A stretch of 58,803 bases of DNA from Chloroflexota bacterium (GCA_003228095.2 QGNM01000007.1:1-58803); one strand, 5' to 3'. Shown: positions 26,272-35,826, counted from the stretch's first letter. The notes: generated from the sequence alone by a model not told the origin. A program made the numbers and translations.

Positions 26272-26392
26272 TTTTCAATCACACTTTAATGAATTACTTT
26301 AAACTACTAAGCCACTAGAAAACCCTACTATACAATAGGACAAATTCAAACTAGCCATCATTATGTTTAATACCAGCGATTAAGGTTTATAA

Positions 26393-28195
26393 ATGGAACT
26401 GAAAGAAGAACGTGATTATCAACTTGAACAAGGGGCCTCTCACCTTCCTTCAACAGGGCGACCGGTAGTAATGGGGTCGAATGGCATAATATCGACTGGT
26501 CATTACCTGACTTCCATGGCTGGCATGCGTATTTTACTAAACGGAGGTAACGCTTTTGACGCTATGGTTGCTGCAACATTTGCTGCAGCGGTTATAGAGC
26601 CAATGGCTTCTTATTCTATTGGGGCGGAAAGTGTTTTTATGCTTTACGATTCTAAGACAAAGAAATTGATATCTTACAGCGGGCAAGGAGGCGCACCTGC
26701 TCTGGCTAGCGCTGAATACTATCTTTCACGCGGATTAAATGCCATTCCAACTGGTCCTGGGAAATCCGCCCATCTTTCCTTTACAGTACCAGGAATAGTC
26801 GGAGCCTTGACATCTATTTTGGCCAGATTTGGAACAAAAACAATAAGGGAAGTAATCGACCCATCAATCTGTTATGCAATTGATGGAATACCCAATTACA
26901 AATATATGACTCAAGCCTTAAAATCTCCTGGTATATTAACCCAGTTCAATAATTATCCCCCAGGAGGATCAAGAATTTTTTTTCAGGACGGAAATATACC
27001 TGAGCCTGGCTCAATTCTTGTGCAAAAAGCCTTAGGCTCAAGCCTAGATTCACTAATTGGTGCTAATGAAGGAATATCGGGAGATCGAGTCAAGGCAATT
27101 AATGCAGCTAATAATAACTTCTATAACGGCGAGATATCTGAGCGAATTGATACTAATGTTTCTAAGCTTGGGGGATTACTCACATATAAAGATCTGAATC
27201 AATACAAAGCAAAATCAGAAGAGCCAATAAACACAACATTTCATAAGTACAAAGTACATGGACAAGGCACATGGTCGCAAGCAGCAGTACTTTTACAATC
27301 CCTAAACATATTAGAGCGCTTTGATTTGCGTCACCTCGGACATAATACTCCCGATTACATTCATACGGTAGTAGAAGCAATGAAGTTATCAATGGCTGAT
27401 AGAGAAGCATATTATGGCGATCCAGACTTTACTGACGTACCTATTGACGGCTTACTTTCAAAGGAATATTCGGATGAAAGACGCGAGTTGATTGATAAAG
27501 ACTATCCTTCGGTTAAAATGCCGAGCCATGGTGACCCTTACTTATATTCAACCCTGAATGGAGTAAAGCCAAAATTTGTAAACCCTACTTATAATCCCGG
27601 TAATCTAGATAGGCAATCTGGAACCACACATATAGCCGTGCAAGATAAGCACGGTAATCTTGCGTGTTCGACTCCGTCTGGTGGTTCATTTGAAAAGTCA
27701 GTATTTTTTGATGACCTAGGATTTGCTTTAAGTACCCGTATCGAAATGTTTAATCTGCAGGCCGGACATCCCAATTTAATTGAACCCAGAAAACGACCTA
27801 GAACAACTTTGGTTAACTACATAGTAGAAATCGAAGGTCACCCATTTGCTACCTTTGGTTGCCCTGGAGGGGACCATCAAGTTCAAGGCAATCTACAACT
27901 AATGCTTAATTTACTTGTGTTTGGCATGAATCCACAAGAAGCTGTTGAGTCACCAAGATTCGCCACGGATAGTGTTCCAAATTCTTTCTACCCTCACGCA
28001 TATTATCCAGGGCAATTATCCGTAGAAGAAGGTATTGATCCAGACACAATTTACGAACTAAAGGTAAAGGGTCACAAAGTAGTTAAATCAACAGTGTGTG
28101 GACTTGGGGCAACAGTTACAACTAGGAACACCGATACCGGCGTAATGAGCGCAGGTGCCGACCCGAGGAGGTCATGCTATACGCTAGCTTGGTAG
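26393..28195 (+). CDS. Gamma-glutamyltransferase family protein, probably cytoplasmic
   Basis: Ntn-hydrolase of the gamma-glutamyltranspeptidase superfamily, 600 residues. GGNAFDAMVAA (51-61) opens the large subunit. The autocleavage and nucleophile Thr411 is in QSGTTHIAV, followed by CSTPSGGS. The later glycine motif is CPGGDHQ, where classical enzymes have PGGSRI, so it belongs to the divergent YwrD-like branch and may not use glutathione. No signal peptide is present, unlike secreted GGT. It stands alone, with 121 bases upstream and 153 downstream. Confidence 0.92.
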   Translation: MELKEERDYQLEQGASHLPSTGRPVVMGSNGIISTGHYLTSMAGMRILLNGGNAFDAMVAATFAAAVIEPMASYSIGAESVFMLYDSKTKKLISYSGQGGAPALASAEYYLSRGLNAIPTGPGKSAHLSFTVPGIVGALTSILARFGTKTIREVIDPSICYAIDGIPNYKYMTQALKSPGILTQFNNYPPGGSRIFFQDGNIPEPGSILVQKALGSSLDSLIGANEGISGDRVKAINAANNNFYNGEISERIDTNVSKLGGLLTYKDLNQYKAKSEEPINTTFHKYKVHGQGTWSQAAVLLQSLNILERFDLRHLGHNTPDYIHTVVEAMKLSMADREAYYGDPDFTDVPIDGLLSKEYSDERRELIDKDYPSVKMPSHGDPYLYSTLNGVKPKFVNPTYNPGNLDRQSGTTHIAVQDKHGNLACSTPSGGSFEKSVFFDDLGFALSTRIEMFNLQAGHPNLIEPRKRPRTTLVNYIVEIEGHPFATFGCPGGDHQVQGNLQLMLNLLVFGMNPQEAVESPRFATDSVPNSFYPHAYYPGQLSVEEGIDPDTIYELKVKGHKVVKSTVCGLGATVTTRNTDTGVMSAGADPRRSCYTLAW

Positions 28196-28348
28196 TGTAT
28201 TAGCTCAGCCATTATCTGATTAAACTGTTTGTTTCGTTTTCACTAAACATAGGACTAAAACTGGTTTCCATAATTAATCATTACATCTATGATTCAATAA
28301 CTTAAGACTTGAGCGAACGAGATAGTTCCGGCAAATTTCCTATTAAAA

Positions 28349-29350
28349 ATGCGAAAATATCAGGCCAGTTTTTATACGACAGTACTCATATCATTGTTAA
28401 CATTGATTGTCTTAATGGGATGCAATGGAGATGAAGTTGATCTAATAATATTCACTTCCGATCGGAATGGTAATTTAGATCTATATTCGATTAATCCTTT
28501 AACAAAAGAGGAATCCAATTTAACTTCATCATCAATAGATGAATTTGAACCATTGATTTCTCCAGATAATTCTACTATCGCATTTTTATCGAGAGAAAAT
28601 GGCAAAACAACTATTGAAACTCTCAAAATGGTTGGTGAAAGTAAAGATAGAATACGCATAACACAAGAGCCAGGAAATAACGGTAGCCATCAATGGGATC
28701 CTTCTGGAAACAGGATAGCTTTTCTATTAGAACATAACGATTCGAAAACAATATACACGATAAATTTATTAGAAAATCGTCCAGTGAGATTAACAACAGT
28801 TAAGGCAGACGAAGTTGGAGAATGGTCTCCAAATGGAGAATATCTTTTATTTACAGTTTATACTGGCGATCGTAAAGGGATTTATAAGCGTAACCCAGAC
28901 GGCGTAAATGAAGAACGTTTAACAACAGAATCTGATTCGAGTCCAATCTGGTCTCCGGATTCCAAAAAAATTGCTTTCATCTCTTTAAGGGATGGCAATA
29001 AAGAAATCTATGTCATGAATTCCGATGGACTGGAAGCACGTCGATTAACTAATAATGATGCAGCTGAAAAAGATATCGCTTGGTCCCCTAATGGAAATAG
29101 GATTGCATTTGTTTCAGAAATCGACGGCAACAATGAAATATATTCAATTCGCCCTGATGGGTCAGACAAAAGAAGACTTACTATAAATTCTATCCGCGAC
29201 GAAAACCCAGTTTGGTCTAATGACTCGAGTAAAATAGCTTTTATATCATATCTAGATGATGATTCAGAAATTGTAATCATGAATGCAGATGGTTCAAATC
29301 AACGTAGGCTAACTAATAATGACTTCAACGACCGAAACCCACAGTGGTAA
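28349..29350 (+). CDS. TolB-like beta-propeller lipoprotein
   Basis: A 333-residue secreted protein. The signal segment (about 10-24) ends in a good lipobox VLMGC with Cys25 as the lipid site. The rest is seven PD40/WD40-like blades of about 42 residues, each with WSPDxxxIAF followed by EIY and MNxDG. This is the TolB C-terminal fold, but there are no tol or pal genes nearby, so a Tol-Pal role is unlikely. It is probably a surface binding protein, comparable in layout to the Kelch lipoproteins at 7846-10244. Confidence 0.9.
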   Translation: MRKYQASFYTTVLISLLTLIVLMGCNGDEVDLIIFTSDRNGNLDLYSINPLTKEESNLTSSSIDEFEPLISPDNSTIAFLSRENGKTTIETLKMVGESKDRIRITQEPGNNGSHQWDPSGNRIAFLLEHNDSKTIYTINLLENRPVRLTTVKADEVGEWSPNGEYLLFTVYTGDRKGIYKRNPDGVNEERLTTESDSSPIWSPDSKKIAFISLRDGNKEIYVMNSDGLEARRLTNNDAAEKDIAWSPNGNRIAFVSEIDGNNEIYSIRPDGSDKRRLTINSIRDENPVWSNDSSKIAFISYLDDDSEIVIMNADGSNQRRLTNNDFNDRNPQW

Positions 29351-29454
29351 CAAAGTATTAAAAAATTTCACCTCTAATATAATTAATATCTTTATCAGAT
29401 AATCAATCCGAGTATGAGTTGAAAGGAATTATAGCTTTTCAACCTTTATGATCA

Positions 29455-30630
29455 ATGGGTTTAACTATGTCTCAAGATAAGATCAGAAAAAAATTTAATG
29501 AACCATTATCAGCTAAGCGTATCGTAGTAAAAATCGGCAGCGCCTTACTTACCCACAAAACTGAAGCTATTAACAAGTCTATAGTTGAGCGCCTGGCGAG
29601 TGAAATCGCATTGCTTTCAAAAAATGGTATCGAGGTTATTTTGGTGTCATCAGGTGCAATTGCTTCGGGACGAATTGCACTAAACATATCAGGGAGAGTT
29701 CATGATGTCCCTTTAAAGCAAGTGTTAGCTGCTGTCGGACAGGGGCTGCTATTACAGATGTACGAACAAATATTTCACTCTCATGGAATACGAATAGCCC
29801 AAGCATTGCTAACAAGACATGACATGGAGGAACGTTTAGGGTATCTGAACGTGAGAAATACGTTACTTAAACTAATCGAATTAGATGTTATACCTATTGT
29901 AAACGAAAACGATGTTGTGAATATTGAACAACTTTCTGAAACAAAAATTGGTGATAATGACACTCTGTCTGCTTTAGTCACAAATCTTGTTGATGCCGAT
30001 TTATTAATCATGCTGGGTAAGCTTGATGGCTTATATAGTAACGATCCCCACATAGATAAAGACGCTCAGTTCATTGCTAGCGTTGATAACATTAATAAAT
30101 CTATCCTCAATATGGGAGGGGATTCATGGTCAGAAGATGGCGTGGCGGCAGGTTACGGGGGCATGTCAGCAAAATTAAAGGCTGCCAAGATGGTTACCTC
30201 AGCTGGAGCTACAGCAATTATGGCTAGTGGATTGCAAGAAAATATTTTAACTAGACTGCTGGCTGGCGAAAATTTAGGAACTCGCTTTTACCCAACAGGA
30301 GACAGGCTAGAAAGTCGAAAACGGTGGATGCTAAGTGAAATCGCACAAAAAGGCTATATAGTGATAGATAATGGTGCTGCAGGAGCACTTCGCCTTGAAG
30401 TAAATAGCCTTTTACCGGCTGGCATTGTAGATGTAACTGGAGTGTTTTCTCGGGGAGACGTGATAATCATTTCGGATAAGAGCGGAGTAAAGATTGCCGT
30501 AGGAATTAGTAATTACAACTCAGAAGAAATAAATCAAGTTAAAGGGAAGCATTCCGGGAAAATCAAAACCACGTTAGGATACGACTATGGTGATGAAATA
30601 GTGCATCGCAGCAATATGGTTAAATTATAA
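29455..30630 (+). CDS. proB: Glutamate 5-kinase
   Basis: First step of proline synthesis: ATP-dependent phosphorylation of glutamate. The amino acid kinase domain (about 15-275) has VVKIGSALL, LVSSGAIASGR, NENDVV and GGMSAKLKAA. The C-terminal PUA domain (about 295-385) is present, as in long bacterial forms. At 391 residues it is normal. The start could also be the ATG at 29467 (four residues shorter). proA follows 18 bases later. Confidence 0.96.
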   Translation: MGLTMSQDKIRKKFNEPLSAKRIVVKIGSALLTHKTEAINKSIVERLASEIALLSKNGIEVILVSSGAIASGRIALNISGRVHDVPLKQVLAAVGQGLLLQMYEQIFHSHGIRIAQALLTRHDMEERLGYLNVRNTLLKLIELDVIPIVNENDVVNIEQLSETKIGDNDTLSALVTNLVDADLLIMLGKLDGLYSNDPHIDKDAQFIASVDNINKSILNMGGDSWSEDGVAAGYGGMSAKLKAAKMVTSAGATAIMASGLQENILTRLLAGENLGTRFYPTGDRLESRKRWMLSEIAQKGYIVIDNGAAGALRLEVNSLLPAGIVDVTGVFSRGDVIIISDKSGVKIAVGISNYNSEEINQVKGKHSGKIKTTLGYDYGDEIVHRSNMVKL

Positions 30631-30648
30631 AAAAGTAAATAAATAATT

Positions 30649-31917
30649 ATGAACCCTAATCTAATACAAATTGGCGAAGAATCCAAAGCTTCTTCACGAA
30701 AACTCGCTAACGTAGATGCCACAACAATTGACAATACCTTGGGTAGCATTGCGCAGAGCCTTCTTGATAGATCCAATCAGATTATAGAAGCAAATTTAAT
30801 AGACATTAATGCAGCCAAGAATTTGAGTCTAGATGAGCACATTATCGATAGGCTCCTTCTAAATAAAGAGCGTATACAAAAAATGTGTGAAGGAATTATG
30901 AGCATATCTAGATTACCAAGTCCAATTGGAATCGAATATGAATCTAAAGTGTTAGAAAATGGCATTGAATTATCTCAAAGAAGTGTTCCGTTAGGTGTTA
31001 TTGGAGTGATCTACGAAAGCAGGCCAAACATTACTGTTGATATTTCTGCTTTATGCCTAAAATCCAACAATGCAGTAATTTTACGCGGTGGAAAAGAATC
31101 TATAAATTCAAATATATGTCTGACCAGCATAATAAAGGATTGTTTATTAAAAGCAAATTTACCTGAAAATTCTGTTCAATTAATCACCGATACAGACCGT
31201 AGAGTAATCGATGAGCTTTTGAAAATGGATAAGTATATAGATTTTTTGATCCCAAGAGGTGGCAGTGAATTAGTAAATAAAGTGGCCACAGAATCACGAA
31301 TGCCTACTGTGGTGGGAGGCATAGGTGTTTGCCATACTTATGTTGACAAAAGTGCCGATCTGGAAATGGCGAACAGGATAATCTTAAATGCAAAAACGCA
31401 GCGTCCATCTGTTTGTAACGCATTAGATACAGTGTTAATACACTCTCACGCAGCTCCTCAATTTTTGCCTCTTTTATTGCAAGGATTCTCTGATAAAAAC
31501 GTAGAGATGCGATGCGACACAAGGACTTTAAGTATTATTGGAAAAACAGATAACCCATTAATCATAAAAGCTTCTGAAGATGACTTTGGAACAGAATTTC
31601 TGTCTCTAACAGCGGCTGTAAAAATTGTCGACTTACTAGAAGATGCAATTGAGCATATAAATAATCACGGATTTGGACATTCAGAGGCTATAATAACAGA
31701 AGATCAGTCATCGGCTTTAAAATTCGTGAATGAGATTGATGCTAGTGCAGTTTTTGTTAATGCTAGTACACGTTTAAATGACGGAGGTGAATTCGGGTTA
31801 GGGGCAGAAATAGCTATAAGTACTGGCAAAACACACGCGCGTGGACCGATGGGATTAAAGTCACTGACTTCATATAAATGGATTGCCTTGGGGTCGGGTC
31901 AAATCAGAATAGATTGA
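30649..31917 (+). CDS. proA: Gamma-glutamyl phosphate reductase
   Basis: NADPH-dependent second step of proline synthesis, giving glutamate-5-semialdehyde. It is an aldehyde dehydrogenase fold of 422 residues with the catalytic Cys256 in QRPSVCNALD, plus VIYESRPN, LRGGKE and the C-terminal FGLGAEIAIST and HARGPMG blocks. It forms an operon with proB and is followed 30 bases later by a small unknown gene. Confidence 0.97.
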   Translation: MNPNLIQIGEESKASSRKLANVDATTIDNTLGSIAQSLLDRSNQIIEANLIDINAAKNLSLDEHIIDRLLLNKERIQKMCEGIMSISRLPSPIGIEYESKVLENGIELSQRSVPLGVIGVIYESRPNITVDISALCLKSNNAVILRGGKESINSNICLTSIIKDCLLKANLPENSVQLITDTDRRVIDELLKMDKYIDFLIPRGGSELVNKVATESRMPTVVGGIGVCHTYVDKSADLEMANRIILNAKTQRPSVCNALDTVLIHSHAAPQFLPLLLQGFSDKNVEMRCDTRTLSIIGKTDNPLIIKASEDDFGTEFLSLTAAVKIVDLLEDAIEHINNHGFGHSEAIITEDQSSALKFVNEIDASAVFVNASTRLNDGGEFGLGAEIAISTGKTHARGPMGLKSLTSYKWIALGSGQIRID

Positions 31918-31947
31918 TACAATAAATTACCTAATCTGGAGAAGTAA

Positions 31948-32265
31948 ATGGCTGGGTTTGAATTTGAAAGAGAGTGCAGAACACCTTCTTCTGAATGTTA
32001 CGCTATTGTAGAAGAAGACGTTGCTCTTGGTAGAGTTGATCTTCATTTTACTAATGGCATCGTGCATGGAACCATAAACGTATCTGAAAGCCTCACGATA
32101 GACGCAATACGTGAGTTAATTGAATCAATTGATCAACAAATAATCGATGCTGCAGGCATCGCCAGAGATGAAGTAATCATGCACGTACACCAAGGTAGAG
32201 ACCTTGGCGTATTTTCAGGCCTTAAGTATGAGGACCCGACAGATATAGACCCTCAAATGGCTTAA
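31948..32265 (+). CDS. Small conserved-looking protein after proBA, function unknown
   Basis: A 105-residue acidic soluble protein with a clear GGAGAAG before the ATG, so it is very likely translated. I do not recognise the family. It has beta strands (YAIVEEDVALGRVDLHF), a helix around 48-70, and the block VIMHVHQGRDLGVFS near 84-98. Codon use resembles its neighbours. It is co-oriented with proA at 30 bases and probably in the operon. No membrane segment or signal is seen. Confidence 0.7.
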   Translation: MAGFEFERECRTPSSECYAIVEEDVALGRVDLHFTNGIVHGTINVSESLTIDAIRELIESIDQQIIDAAGIARDEVIMHVHQGRDLGVFSGLKYEDPTDIDPQMA

Positions 32266-32311
32266 ATAAAGCTTCCTGCTCCAATTTGAAATGATGCTAA
32301 CATAACAGGAA

Positions 32312-33163
32312 TCAGTTAAGAAGTTTATCTGCAAAACCATTCAATTGAGACAGTGCCTCATCTTCAGAAGCCGTTTCAAGTTCTAAAATCACCCTATCGG
32401 CGCCGCTTACAAATAAATCTTTTATTAATTTTGGGTCCGCCGGTTGATGAAAGGCTGATATTTCAAATCCGGCTGGATCAACCCCAGCCTGATTAGCTAA
32501 CTCTGTGATTGTTGCTCGACCAGTACGTATTTCCTCAACTGTAGCTCCAGTCGGCATCCAACCATTTCCGTATTCGATAATTCTTTTAAATACATTACGC
32601 GCATTACCTCCTAACATAATTGCAGGATGAGGGCGTTGAACTGGCCGAGGGAACGAATATACTTTAGGAAAATCATAAAACTCTCCGTGGAATTCACTTT
32701 CAACTTGTGTCCATAATTCCTTCATGGCTAAAACGGATTCTCGTGTCTGGCTCCAGCGCCTCTCAAAATTACCTCCCATAATTTCTGTTTCTTCTTTACA
32801 CCAACCAGCACCTATCCCAAAAATAAATCTTCCATTTGAAAGAAGATCCAGCGTAGCCACCTCTTTAGCCAACAATAGCGGATTTCTTTCCGGAACTAAA
32901 CATATTCCTGTAGCTAGGTTTATTTTTGTAGTGACACCACTTGCTTTGCCTAAAGTCACGAAGGGGTCTACAGTATCGTAATAATGTTTCGGTAATTCTG
33001 CAGTTTCTTCGCTCCCTGGATAGGACCGCCTTGTTCTGGTCTTTGGAATAATCGGATGTTCAGGAAGCCATAACGATTCAAATCCCAAGTTTTCGGCTTC
33101 CACAGCTAATTTAGCAACGTCTATGGAGTAGTCTGTCAAGAAACAATATATACCTATTTTCAA
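32312..33163 (-). CDS. LLM-class flavin-dependent oxidoreductase
   Basis: Luciferase-like TIM-barrel monooxygenase or F420/FMN-dependent oxidoreductase, about 283 residues. It begins MKIGIYCFLTDYS, with ESLWLPEHP, ATGICLVPERNPLLLAKEVATLD, FIFGIGAGW and MLGGNA, all family marks. I choose the TTG at 33163 because AAGGA lies seven bases before it and homologues start at this strand; a GTG at 33196 would add eleven residues. SAR202-type bacteria are reported to carry many such enzymes for oxidising resistant organic matter; the substrate is unknown. Confidence 0.92.
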   Translation of the reverse strand: MKIGIYCFLTDYSIDVAKLAVEAENLGFESLWLPEHPIIPKTRTRRSYPGSEETAELPKHYYDTVDPFVTLGKASGVTTKINLATGICLVPERNPLLLAKEVATLDLLSNGRFIFGIGAGWCKEETEIMGGNFERRWSQTRESVLAMKELWTQVESEFHGEFYDFPKVYSFPRPVQRPHPAIMLGGNARNVFKRIIEYGNGWMPTGATVEEIRTGRATITELANQAGVDPAGFEISAFHQPADPKLIKDLFVSGADRVILELETASEDEALSQLNGFADKLLN

Positions 33164-33247
33164 ATCTTTTTCCTTGCTAATTTCATGTAATAACACTTAA
33201 ATGGATAATAAGAATTTTTATATTATATTTATGCTAAGCTGGTTGCA

Positions 33248-33265
33248 AGAATTACTGGTAATTCT
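33248..33265. promoter_or_regulatory. 18-bp palindrome between LLM monooxygenase and exonuclease III
   Basis: AGAATTAC and GTAATTCT form perfect 8-bp arms around a two-base centre. The site lies in the divergent region about 85 bases before the monooxygenase start and 75 before the exonuclease start. The size and symmetry fit a dimeric repressor or activator. No regulator family can be named from the sequence. Confidence 0.4.
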
Positions 33266-33340
33266 GAATGATCAGCAATAAAGAACTGTCTTTACCAGTT
33301 TTACAGAAAATGATTAAGAATGCCTTAAAGTTATTATTTA

Positions 33341-34102
33341 ATGAGATTAATTAGTTGGAATATAAATGGAATAAGGGCAGCATTTAGAAAAGGTTCTCTA
33401 GACAAACTTAAGCATCTCTGTCCCGACATACTTTGTGTACAAGAGCTTAAGGCACAAAAACATCAAATTGGAGAAGGCTTTGATGCGCCCAGCGGATACA
33501 ACGCTCATTGGTCTTTTGCTGAACGCAAAGGGTATAGTGGCGTAGCGACATTCACAAAACAAAAACCATTGTCTTTTCAAGAAGGTTTTGGTTACGATGA
33601 ATTTGATTCTGAAGGCAGAACAGTAATCACTGAATTTAAAGATTTCAGTTTATATAATATTTACTTCCCAAATGGTCAATCCAATCCTGACCGATTGGAT
33701 TATAAATTATCTTTTTATAATACTTTTCTGAGTCACTGTAAAAAAGAGTTGGAGAATGGGAAAAAGTTAATTGTTTGCGGTGATTTTAATACCGCTCATA
33801 AGGAAGTTGATTTAGCAAGGCCAAAAGAAAATAAAAAGAACTCTGGATTTCTTCAGATCGAACGAGACTGGATTGACTCTTTCCTTGAAAATGGATTCGT
33901 GGATGTTTTTCGTGATTTTAATAAAGACCCAAATTGGTACACCTATTGGGATCAAAAATCTCGCGCAAGAGATAGAAATGTTGGATGGCGTATAGATTAC
34001 TTCTTCGTGCACAAATCTGCTATTAGTTTAGTAAAGGACGCTAGAATTTTAAACAAGGTTGAGGGTTCAGACCATTGCCCTATTATGTTGGATTTGGTTT
34101 AA
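33341..34102 (+). CDS. xthA: Exodeoxyribonuclease III / AP endonuclease
   Basis: DNA repair nuclease that cuts at abasic sites and trims 3' ends. Metal and catalytic motifs are present: Asn7 (SWNINGIRA), Glu35 (VQELKA), GDFNTAHKEVDLARP, GWRIDYFF and the final SDHCPI with the catalytic His. At 253 residues it is typical. The ATG start has no strong Shine-Dalgarno. It stands as a single gene. Confidence 0.96.
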   Translation: MRLISWNINGIRAAFRKGSLDKLKHLCPDILCVQELKAQKHQIGEGFDAPSGYNAHWSFAERKGYSGVATFTKQKPLSFQEGFGYDEFDSEGRTVITEFKDFSLYNIYFPNGQSNPDRLDYKLSFYNTFLSHCKKELENGKKLIVCGDFNTAHKEVDLARPKENKKNSGFLQIERDWIDSFLENGFVDVFRDFNKDPNWYTYWDQKSRARDRNVGWRIDYFFVHKSAISLVKDARILNKVEGSDHCPIMLDLV

Positions 34103-34144
34103 ACTGATTTTTAAATTGTTATAAGAACGATAGTGGCCTATATT

Positions 34145-34174
34145 TTGTACAAGCCAATTAAGGTAAAATATATA
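34145..34174 (+). promoter_or_regulatory. Candidate promoter for the L25 gene
   Basis: TTGTAC (34145-34150) and TATATA (34169-34174) are 18 bases apart. A start near 34181 would give a leader of about 100 bases. Within it AATTCAGC (34195-34202) can pair with GCTGAGTT (34216-34223) with one G-U, a possible leader hairpin. Confidence 0.35.
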
Positions 34175-34277
34175 TAAACGAAATGATATTCATGAATTCA
34201 GCTAACTGACATCTGGCTGAGTTTATTAAGGTTATATCACCTCGTTTCGGATGGATAACAAGCTGGAGGATCCCGTA

Positions 34278-34979
34278 ATGACAATTGCAAGTAATACTAG
34301 TAGTGCTGATACTTCAAAAAACAGCGCTGAAATAACATTAAGTAAACGTTCAATATATGGCAAAAAGGTCGCTAACCTAAGAAGGACTGGCATAATGCCA
34401 GTGCATTTATATGGAGGTGACAGCGAATCATTATCTCTACAAGGAGATTCTGCTGAATTAAACAAACTTCTGCCTCGCATAGGCTTGAATATACCAGTAT
34501 CAGTGACAGTAGATGATGACAATTCTAAACAAATCTGTTTTGTCAGAGAGGTTCAGCGCCATCCTCTAACCGAAAATATTCTGCATGTAGACTTTCTGCG
34601 TGTTGACGTAAAATCTAAGATTACAGCTAGTGTCCCAATAGAGATACTGGGTGATTCTCCTGCAGTACGATTGTTAGGTGGCACAGTAATCCTAAACATG
34701 AATGGAATAACCGTTGAAGCTTTGCCTTTAAACGTGCCTGAAATAATATCTATCGATATTAGCTCACTTGAAGATTTTGAGACTGCAATACACATATCCG
34801 ATATCTCCGTAGGGGATGATGTAACCATTGTTAATCCTTCAGATGCACTCGTTGTAAGAGTTGCTCCGCCTCGCGTTGAGCAGGAAGTGTCCGATGAAAC
34901 TACCGAAGACGATACTGATGGAACTGAAGCTGCAGTAGATGGAGATGATCCGGGCCAGGAAAATGAAGAGGAAGGTTAA
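34278..34979 (+). CDS. rplY: Ribosomal protein L25 (TL5/CTC form)
   Basis: 5S rRNA-binding protein of the large ribosomal subunit in its long two-domain form. The N-terminal L25 domain (about 15-100) has GKKVANLRRTGIMPVHLYGG; the C-terminal TL5-type beta domain (about 105-195) follows; a very acidic tail of about 35 residues ends the protein. I prefer the ATG at 34278 because GGAGGA lies seven bases upstream; an ATG at 34251 would add nine residues without a ribosome site. It starts a two-gene unit with the P-loop-like protein. Confidence 0.92.
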   Translation: MTIASNTSSADTSKNSAEITLSKRSIYGKKVANLRRTGIMPVHLYGGDSESLSLQGDSAELNKLLPRIGLNIPVSVTVDDDNSKQICFVREVQRHPLTENILHVDFLRVDVKSKITASVPIEILGDSPAVRLLGGTVILNMNGITVEALPLNVPEIISIDISSLEDFETAIHISDISVGDDVTIVNPSDALVVRVAPPRVEQEVSDETTEDDTDGTEAAVDGDDPGQENEEEG

Positions 34980-34988
34980 TAAATATTA

Positions 34989-35810
34989 ATGGTTGAACGA
35001 ATAAAAAGACGTGCAGCAGAATGGTGGGGCGGTTCAGGCAAAGAGTCAAATAGGCCTAACCTTCTTTCTATGATAAAAAATGGTACTTTAGACACCAGGT
35101 TAGCTGCAATACTTTGGCTCTTATTTGAGAGAGGTTCCTCAGTAATATTTGCGTCGGAGGATAAATCAGCTGGCAAAACAAGCATGCTGTCTGCGTTGAT
35201 TGATTTTATTCCACCGTCCTACCAGAAATCTTATGTATATGGCCCAAAATTCGAGAGCCCTGAACAAGAAGGTGATTTTAAAAAAACATATCTCTTAATG
35301 CCAGGCATTAGTGCTAAAGGAGAGGCAGATTTTTGGGGTGCTAATGTCGCCAAAATGTTGAAGTGCTCAAAAGATCTTGGTCCGTTTAGCACAACAATGT
35401 ATGGAGGTTCACCTGAAGATGTATTAAGAATTTTTAACGCTAGTCCACTAAAAATCCCTAATATAGTCTTAAATACAATTGGTGTAATTGTCATAGTTGA
35501 TGCTATTAATACATCTGGAAGAAGTGTTTCCAGAAGGGTTAGACAGCTAGTATTAGTCGTCCCTGAAAAATCTGGAAAACCTAAGATCATAACACTAGTT
35601 GGATTTGAGCCTGACTTGGATAAATATATATTTATGGACAGTCAATCAGTAATTTCAAATTTATCTAAACATCTAAAATTAGACGTAGATAAACTAGAAC
35701 CTGAAATAAATCGCCTCCGAAGAAGAATTGAAGCATGGATAGCTATTGGCACCTCTACTAGCTCCGAAGTTAGAAAAGCTGTTAACCAATATTACATAAG
35801 TCAGGAATAA
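34989..35810 (+). CDS. Uncharacterised protein with degenerate P-loop
   Basis: 273 residues, nine bases after the L25 gene. A hydrophobic strand leads to SEDKSAGKTSM (56-66), a Walker A-like loop that keeps GKT but not the first glycine. A possible Walker B is VIVIVDAIN near 165-172. The C-terminus (about 235-273) is helical and basic. The layout recalls secretion or pilus ATPases of the PilT/VirB11 type, but no Asp-box or His-box can be identified, so I leave the function open. It converges with ltaE. Confidence 0.75.
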   Translation: MVERIKRRAAEWWGGSGKESNRPNLLSMIKNGTLDTRLAAILWLLFERGSSVIFASEDKSAGKTSMLSALIDFIPPSYQKSYVYGPKFESPEQEGDFKKTYLLMPGISAKGEADFWGANVAKMLKCSKDLGPFSTTMYGGSPEDVLRIFNASPLKIPNIVLNTIGVIVIVDAINTSGRSVSRRVRQLVLVVPEKSGKPKIITLVGFEPDLDKYIFMDSQSVISNLSKHLKLDVDKLEPEINRLRRRIEAWIAIGTSTSSEVRKAVNQYYISQE

Positions 35811-35826
35811 CGATTGAGTCAATGTT
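35809..35826. terminator. Hairpin at P-loop gene/ltaE junction
   Basis: AACGATTGA (35809-35817) pairs with TCAATGTT (35819-35826) with one bulged G, in the 18-base gap between convergent genes. A run of T-rich sequence follows on the + strand. A modest two-way terminator candidate. Confidence 0.3.
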
